The position numbers and the translations under genes were made by a program. A stretch of 64,000 nucleotides of DNA from Gemmatimonadota bacterium (lineage in GTDB: Bacteria > Latescibacterota > UBA2968 > UBA8231): NCBI GenBank assembly GCA_028875345.1, contig JAPPEG010000101.1, positions 1 to 64,000 of the forward strand. Reading direction: 5' to 3'. The notes beneath the pieces are model-generated. The model saw only the letters and a list, made by a program, of their open reading frames with translations, was not told the DNA's origin and ran no database searches. Positions 58,173-64,000 of the stretch are shown here, piece after piece. How positions within the stretch are numbered: position 1 is the first letter of the stretch; the number at the start of each line of letters is the position of its first letter.

Positions 58173-60079
58173 TTCTAACTCTCTTGTTTTTGTCGGCGGC
58201 GATCCAAGTCGGAGCAACCGATTCGCCCACTGATGTCGGCGTCCCCCCGGAAGTACTGGATCCCCCTTGGCTGGAGACCCGTCGCCAAGCCCAAGTAGCC
58301 GCGGCCGCAGGCTATGCGGTCTTCTGCGATTTCAGCTTCGCCGACCGCCAGCCCACCAGCGGCATCGCCTTCTACCACCGCATCGTCGATGACTCGGGGC
58401 GGCACTACCGGCCCAATCACTACGACCACGGCAATGGAATTGCCTTAGCGGATGTCGATGGCGACGGGCGCACGGACCTTTACTTCGTCAACCAAACCGG
58501 GCCAAACGGGCTGTGGCACAACATGGGCGACGGCCAATTCGCCGACATCACCGCGCAGGGCGGCGTGGCACTCGCAGACCGCATCGGTGTGACCGCTTCC
58601 TTCGCCGACCTAGACAACGACGGAGCACCCGACCTGTACGTCACCAACGTGCGCGTGGGCAATGTCCTCTTTCGCAACCAAGGCGACGGGCGCTTTGCGG
58701 ATATCTCGCAAGCGTCTGGTCTCGGTCACCAAGGGCATTCTTCGGCGGCCCTCTTCTTCGACTACGACCGCGACGGACAACTCGACCTCTTTTTGACCAA
58801 TGTTGGTCAGTACACCGAGCGCGGCGACCCAATCGCGGTTATCGGCTTTGCGCCCGAAGAACAACCAGAGCATTACTACTACGTCGGCTTCAAAGACGCC
58901 TTTGCCGGACACCTCAAGCCCGAGCGCACCGAGCAAAGTCTGCTCTTCCGCAATCTGGGCGACAATCGCTTTGTCGATGTGACCGAGGAGGTTGGAATCA
59001 AGGCCGCTGGTTGGTCCGGCGACGCCATGCCGCTAGACGCCAACGAAGACGGTTGGCCCGACCTGTACGTGCTCAACATGCAGGGGCACGATCAATACTA
59101 CGAAAACGACCAAGGCCAGCGCTTTATCGACAAGAGCCTAGCAGTCTTCCCGCGCACACCGTGGGGGGCCATGTCGGCCCAGATCCTCGACTTTGACAAC
59201 GACGGCCACCAAGACCTCTACATCACCGACATGCACTCGGACATGAGCGAGGACATTGGGCCGGAGCGCGAAAAGCTCAAGTCGCGCATGCAGTGGACCG
59301 AGAGCTTTCTCCGCTCGGGCGGGCGCAGCATCTACGGCAACGCCTTCTACCACCGCCAAACCGACGGCACGTACGCCGAGGTCTCCGACTCCATCGGCGC
59401 AGAAAACTACTGGCCTTGGGGGCTGAGCGCGGGCGACCTCAACGCCGACGGGTACGAAGATGTCTTTATCACCGCCAGCATGAACTACGCCTTCCGTTAC
59501 GCAGTCAACTCCCTGCTGCTCAACGACCGGGGCAAGGGCTTCCTCGACGCTGAATTTGCCCTTGGTGTCGAGCCTCGGCGCGAGGGACACACGGCCATGC
59601 CGTGGTTTGCCTTAGATTGCGCGGGGGAATATGCAACCCATCCCGACTGCGAGGGGCGCAACGGCCCGCACGTCTTCTGGGGTGCGCTGGGATCGCGCGC
59701 GTCGGCCCTCGCCGACCTAGACGACGACGGCGACCTAGACATCGTCACCAATGAATTCAATGCGCCGCCGCTGCTGTTAATCAGCGATCTGAGCGACCAA
59801 AAAGCGGATCTCAACTTTCTCAAGCTCCGCCTGATCGGCACCCGCTCCAACCGCGATGGCCTCGGCGCAGTGATCAGCGTCCATACCCATACCCAAACCT
59901 ACACCCGAGTACACGACGGCAAGTCCGGCTATCTCTCGCAAAGCCTTTTGCCGCTCTACTTCGGACTCGGGCCAACCAACACCGTCGAGCGCATCGAAGT
60001 GCAGTGGCCTTCTGGCACCGCGCAGACCGTCGCCGGTCCCATCGACAGCAACCAACTCGTCGAAATCAAGGAGCAGTAG
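58163..60079 (+). CDS. FG-GAP/VCBS repeat protein with ASPIC/UnbV C-terminus (CRTAC1-like)
   Basis: NGIALADVDGDGRTDLYFVNQTGPNGLWHNMGDGQF; ADLDNDGAPDLYVTN; GLGAVISVHTHTQTYTRVHDGKSGYLSQSLLPLYFGLG; overlaps the GH36 end by 10 bp. Confidence 0.92.
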   Translation: MSLILTLLFLSAAIQVGATDSPTDVGVPPEVLDPPWLETRRQAQVAAAAGYAVFCDFSFADRQPTSGIAFYHRIVDDSGRHYRPNHYDHGNGIALADVDGDGRTDLYFVNQTGPNGLWHNMGDGQFADITAQGGVALADRIGVTASFADLDNDGAPDLYVTNVRVGNVLFRNQGDGRFADISQASGLGHQGHSSAALFFDYDRDGQLDLFLTNVGQYTERGDPIAVIGFAPEEQPEHYYYVGFKDAFAGHLKPERTEQSLLFRNLGDNRFVDVTEEVGIKAAGWSGDAMPLDANEDGWPDLYVLNMQGHDQYYENDQGQRFIDKSLAVFPRTPWGAMSAQILDFDNDGHQDLYITDMHSDMSEDIGPEREKLKSRMQWTESFLRSGGRSIYGNAFYHRQTDGTYAEVSDSIGAENYWPWGLSAGDLNADGYEDVFITASMNYAFRYAVNSLLLNDRGKGFLDAEFALGVEPRREGHTAMPWFALDCAGEYATHPDCEGRNGPHVFWGALGSRASALADLDDDGDLDIVTNEFNAPPLLLISDLSDQKADLNFLKLRLIGTRSNRDGLGAVISVHTHTQTYTRVHDGKSGYLSQSLLPLYFGLGPTNTVERIEVQWPSGTAQTVAGPIDSNQLVEIKEQ

Positions 60080-62579
60080 CGCGTCCGCGCAGTTGTTTGA
60101 GGCCGCGCAGTGCGCCGCGCTCTCCGGGGTCTATTTCCCGCGCCCGCGCAAAGTCCGCTGCCGCTCGCTCCCCATCCTTTTCGAGCAGGGCAATCGTCCC
60201 GAGCACAGTGTGCCGCCGGGCGGCCAAGCGCCGTTCGAGTGTTTCGACAATCTCCGTGGGAATGTCTGCCGAGAGGTACGGTCGCGGATTGACGACTAAG
60301 TGCTCGACCAAGCTCTTGAGCGCAGGTAAGCCGCCGCTGGTGCCACGGCGACGGCGGTCGGTAAAGCTGATGTAGGGGCGGTCGTCCGTATTGATCGGCC
60401 CGCTGCCCGCGTAGGCGGCTAGCTCCTTTTCGCCCAAGACCAAGGCGCTCAAAAAAGAGGGCGAATCGCCCAAATCCACCGAGCGCAAATTCGCCCGTAC
60501 CTCCGGCTGCCCTAGCGTGCGTTCAAGCGCCGCGTAGTCTATGTGCAGTGCGCCCGGCGTGCCCAATAGGATCGAGTACTGGTGGGTCAGCCACAGCGAA
60601 GCGTGCGGATACACGGCCCGAAAGGTCCGCAGAATCATCTTGTAGTCCTCCACCGACAGCCCGTGCAGCGGCAGCCACTGCGCGACTAGCCCGTCCGGGC
60701 CGACGCGGCCGCGGCAGAGCCGGTAGAACTCCTCCGTATAAAGCACCCAGCTATCGGCCGTGCCCGGATGTGTGGCGTCGCAGATGATGGCGTCGTATTG
60801 ACGCTGTGTGCGCAGCACGTGGTTGCGGCCGTCTTCAGCGACCAGTTCGATGGGGGCTTGGTCGAGGCGCGTGGCGATCTGGCGGTTGTAGCGGGCAAAA
60901 TAGGGCGCAGCGCGCGGGACGCCCGGCACCAACTCGGCGCAATCGAGTCGCTCCGGCTGGTGCAATTCGGCTGCGGACAGGGTGATGCCGCCGCCAAAAG
61001 CAATGACCAGCACTTCGGCTGGATCGGGGTGCAAAACCAGCGGCAAGTGCCCCAGCAGGCGGAAGGTCTGCAGTGAGGCATAGTCAGTGGGAACCTCGCC
61101 ACCGCCGTTGACCTTGAGGATTCGCACGCCGTCCTGTTTCTGGTGGACCGAAACCGTGGCGCCAGTTCCCTCGTCCCAGTAGAGCAAACGGCTTTTTGGC
61201 TCAGACCAATGGAACAGCTCGACGAAGAGACCAGCCGGTAAAAGCAGCATCAGGACCAACCCCAACGCCAAGCCGCCGACCGTGCGCACGGCCTTTCTGC
61301 GCAACTCCGCCGCCGGGTCCAGCGCCAAAATCACCGCGCCGATGGCGATATTGACCCACGCCAACACCTGGATGCTCCGATAGGTGCCCAGCAAAGGCAG
61401 CAGCACAAACCCGGCGACCAGTGCACCGGCAATGGCTCCCAGCGTATTGGCGGCGTACACCGTGCCGACACCGCGCCCTAGCTGCTCAATACGCGGGATG
61501 CACACCTTGGCCGCAATCGGAAAGAGCAGTCCCATCAGCAGTGTCGCCGGGAGCATTACGACGAACGCGACGACGAACAGCTTGGACAGATGACCCTCCC
61601 ACGAGAGCGCACCGCCCCATGCCTCAACGATATAGGGTATGCTGCCAAAGGCGGCAATCGAGCTTAGGCCGCACAGCCCAATGAGCAATTCCACCGCGCC
61701 AAACGCGGCCAGCGGCGTGCGCCAGCGATCGATCAAGCGCGCCCCAAGCGCGGCCCCACCGGCCAATCCCAGCAGGAAGGCGACGAGGATCGTACTCAGG
61801 GTTTGGGCGGTGGCACTTTGTAGGAGCATTGCCAAAAGCCGCGTCCACAGCACCTCGTAGCCGAGGGCCACAAACCCCGAGAGCGCAAATCCCCCCAGGA
61901 CCAACCGGCCCTCTAACGTGGTGGGCACCGCATCCCGTCCTACGCCCGTCTGCTCCTGCTGGCCATCGCGGCTCCAGCGATAGGCGACCAAGGCGATGAT
62001 CAGGTTGCCCGCCGCCGCCGCGTACGTAGTGCCGCTGACACCCAGATATTCGAGCGCGAAAAAGGCCGCCACCGCACATCCTGTGGCCGCGCCCAGGGTA
62101 TTGGCCGCATACAGGCGTCCCATGTCCCCGCCGACTCGCTCCAAGCGGTGCGCCACAGCCTTGCTCAGCGTCGGCAGGGTGGCACCCATGAGGGTAGTCG
62201 GCACCAGCAGCAGCGCGAACGCGAGCACCAAGCGGACGAGCACAAAGGCCCCGTCTATACCTTGCAAAGAGCCGTATAGCGCCGTGTACACCTCGTCTAA
62301 ACCCGCAAGCAAAAGCGGGAATATCAAAGCGAAGACGCCGATGCCCAGTTCCAACAGCGCGTAGAGCCGCAGACCGTTGCCTCGGCGATCGGCTACCCGT
62401 CCGCACCAATAGCTACCCAAAGCGAGACCGGCCATAAAGGCGGCCAAGACAATGCTGACGGCAAAGGTGCTGACGCCGAATACCGGCATCAACATGCGCA
62501 CCCAGACGACCTGATAGACGAGGGAGCAGGCCCCGGAAAAAAAGAACAGGACCAGCAGGGCTAGGGGGATTTTGCTCAA
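60066..62579 (-). CDS. Fused MFS-like transporter / spermidine synthase-like protein
   Basis: Polytopic N-terminus (FMAGLALGSYWCGRVADRRG, LMGATLPTLSKAV); C-terminal EVLVIAFGGGITLSAAELHQPERLDCAELVPGV, YDAIICDATHPG. Confidence 0.88.
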   Translation of the reverse strand: MSKIPLALLVLFFFSGACSLVYQVVWVRMLMPVFGVSTFAVSIVLAAFMAGLALGSYWCGRVADRRGNGLRLYALLELGIGVFALIFPLLLAGLDEVYTALYGSLQGIDGAFVLVRLVLAFALLLVPTTLMGATLPTLSKAVAHRLERVGGDMGRLYAANTLGAATGCAVAAFFALEYLGVSGTTYAAAAGNLIIALVAYRWSRDGQQEQTGVGRDAVPTTLEGRLVLGGFALSGFVALGYEVLWTRLLAMLLQSATAQTLSTILVAFLLGLAGGAALGARLIDRWRTPLAAFGAVELLIGLCGLSSIAAFGSIPYIVEAWGGALSWEGHLSKLFVVAFVVMLPATLLMGLLFPIAAKVCIPRIEQLGRGVGTVYAANTLGAIAGALVAGFVLLPLLGTYRSIQVLAWVNIAIGAVILALDPAAELRRKAVRTVGGLALGLVLMLLLPAGLFVELFHWSEPKSRLLYWDEGTGATVSVHQKQDGVRILKVNGGGEVPTDYASLQTFRLLGHLPLVLHPDPAEVLVIAFGGGITLSAAELHQPERLDCAELVPGVPRAAPYFARYNRQIATRLDQAPIELVAEDGRNHVLRTQRQYDAIICDATHPGTADSWVLYTEEFYRLCRGRVGPDGLVAQWLPLHGLSVEDYKMILRTFRAVYPHASLWLTHQYSILLGTPGALHIDYAALERTLGQPEVRANLRSVDLGDSPSFLSALVLGEKELAAYAGSGPINTDDRPYISFTDRRRRGTSGGLPALKSLVEHLVVNPRPYLSADIPTEIVETLERRLAARRHTVLGTIALLEKDGERAAADFARAREIDPGERGALRGLKQLRGRATAP

Positions 62580-62625
62580 GGCCGATCCTTTATGTAAAAC
62601 GCGACCCGATTAATCGCAACAATCG

Positions 62626-63018
62626 CTATCCGGCGTTTTCAATCGGCTGGTGGAAGTAGTAGCAAAGCCCGTCAGGGGCGACTACAAAGAAAACCTGGTA
62701 TTTCTTTCCATCGAGCTCGTCCACGCGCCAATTGCCCGTCTCGACCCCATTCGCCTCTATCTCGTCGCGGGCCTTGTGGATGTCATTCACCAAAATAGCC
62801 GCGCCTTCTTGGCTGGCATCGCCGCCATTGACCGCAAACCCGATCTGCACACCATCGCGTTCGAGAATGACCGTCGGCACGGGGTCATCGCGCCTTTCGA
62901 CCTCCACGAGTCCAAAGGCCGCGTCGTACCACTTTGCGGTTTGATCGAGGTCTTCCACCGGCAAGGCGAGGACGTCCTCGGCATACGGAAAAGCAGCTTC
63001 GTATAGTTTCTCTGTCAC
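62626..63018 (-). CDS. VOC/glyoxalase-family protein
   Basis: VLALPVEDLDQTAKWYDAAFGLVEVERRDDPVPTVILERDGVQIGFAVNGGDASQEGAAILVNDI; start reassigned to GTG 63018. Confidence 0.8.
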   Translation of the reverse strand: MTEKLYEAAFPYAEDVLALPVEDLDQTAKWYDAAFGLVEVERRDDPVPTVILERDGVQIGFAVNGGDASQEGAAILVNDIHKARDEIEANGVETGNWRVDELDGKKYQVFFVVAPDGLCYYFHQPIENAG

Positions 63019-63303
63019 GTCTTGTTCCTCCGACAATAAAAAAGTAAAACGGAATTCTTCCAAAACGATTATTCGATGAGAATTATTGTTACCACGTGGG
63101 CTACAGCAAGAAAAATAGTTACAGCTCAATAAAAAAATCCGTAATCTGCCGTACAATTTGGATAAAAGCGACTATCGCGGGCTATGTAACTAGCACTCGA
63201 CGAGAGCCGGCCAATGATCGGAAAAACGCTTGACAGAAGGGCGGGAGGTCGAGATTGTTGGCTACCTAATGGTACAGTCGCGAGCCATGAGAAGGAAAGA
63301 AAA

Positions 63304-64000
63304 ATGACTCAAGAAGAAACCTGGTACTTCCGCCACAATGGTTTCCACCGCGTAGCTCGTCCCCTGCCGGGAAAGCTGGTGGCTCGCCTGAACGCGGTCA
63401 CGGACGAACAAATCGCGACCCTAGCGGAGCCTGTCGTGTGGGAAACCAGCACCACCTCGCGCACGCCCGAGGACGTGCGTCGCCTGTCGAAAATCCTAGC
63501 GCGTGATCCAGTGTATCTCGAAGCAGCGACCCATCCGATCGTACTCAATGCTCTCGCAGGCGTACTCGGCGACAACATCGAACTGCTGACCAACAAGCAC
63601 AACCACATCATGGTGCGGCCACCCAACTCGGCCCCGGTGCCGTGGCACGCCGGAGAGGAATTGTACGAGCCGACCTTGATCACGGCACTCATTTATTTAG
63701 AGGAATCGACCATCGACAACGGCTGTGTGCACCTCGTCCCGGGTAGTCATTTGCGGCCCTTTGCAAAGCCGCGCCGCCCCAGAGGCGACTTCCGGCGCAA
63801 CCCGCTATACCAGCGCTCGCTGCCCGTGCCCATGCCAGCAGGTGGCGTGCTGCTATTCAACGACTGCTGCTTCCACGGAGCCGACGTCAACCACAGCAAT
63901 GGCTCGCGGCGCAGCATGACCCTTGGCTATCGCGCGCACGACTCGCACGACGTATTGAAGGACGATCCAGAAAAAATCCTCGTGCGCGGCGAACGCACCT
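63304..64000 (+). CDS. PhyH-superfamily protein (3' end beyond window), HxG variant
   Basis: MTQEETWYFRHNGFHRVARPLPGKLVARLN...MVRPPNSAPVPWHAGEELYEPTLITALIYLEESTIDNGCVHLVPGSHLRPF...FNDCCFHGADVNHSNGSRRSMTLGYRAHDSHD; open to the window end, so missing from the ORF track. Confidence 0.85.
   Translation, partial: MTQEETWYFRHNGFHRVARPLPGKLVARLNAVTDEQIATLAEPVVWETSTTSRTPEDVRRLSKILARDPVYLEAATHPIVLNALAGVLGDNIELLTNKHNHIMVRPPNSAPVPWHAGEELYEPTLITALIYLEESTIDNGCVHLVPGSHLRPFAKPRRPRGDFRRNPLYQRSLPVPMPAGGVLLFNDCCFHGADVNHSNGSRRSMTLGYRAHDSHDVLKDDPEKILVRGERT

Noticed and set aside
1-64000. CRISPR arrays, tRNA and rRNA genes
   Set aside because: No array of regularly spaced non-coding repeats, no cloverleaf or rRNA signature noticed; the 20-bp-phased sites are too short and few for CRISPR. 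Not computed exhaustively.

Overview
64 kb chromosomal window from a moderately high-GC bacterium. The gene content (PhyH dioxygenases, creatininase, DUF6785-like membrane protein, CRTAC1/ASPIC-UnbV and FlgD-Ig proteins, giant FN3/cadherin-type secreted protein) resembles Poribacteria/Latescibacteria-type symbionts, but taxonomy is inference only. No rRNA, tRNA or CRISPR array was recognised.

Main blocks:
(1) 1-12.0 kb, minus strand: a compact putative sigma54 system. It has a Reg_prop/Y_Y_Y sensor fused directly to a sigma54 AAA+/Fis activator and a sensorless paralogue of it. Two copies of one regulatory cassette (three 18-bp TGAACAA-N4-TTGTTCA-like sites at exact 20-bp spacing, then an intrinsic terminator, then a -24/-12 promoter) precede the sensorless activator and a small-secreted-protein/giant-metalloprotease pair. 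The metalloprotease ORF (5339 to beyond base 1, about 1780 codons, HEIGHLLGLNH) is absent from the supplied ORF track because it runs off the window.
(2) 12-31.6 kb: catabolic genes (cupin, M14-like, DUF6785-like, SDRs, PhyH, GH32, amidohydrolase, RraA-like, creatininase, desaturase, 2-hydroxyacid dehydrogenase, HpcH/HpaI aldolase), interrupted by an SNF2-like helicase with an overlapping acidic partner gene.
(3) 31.5-50.1 kb, minus strand: a long envelope/secretion gene cluster with a TPR lipoprotein, a CBM9-like protein, three FlgD-Ig/discoidin-like paralogues, two giant barrel-like paralogues and a parvulin lipoprotein.
(4) 50.2-64 kb: beta-helix lipoprotein, two CRTAC1-like proteins, GH36, a candidate restriction-modification pair, an MFS/spermidine-synthase fusion, a VOC protein and a partial PhyH protein with HxG in place of HxD.
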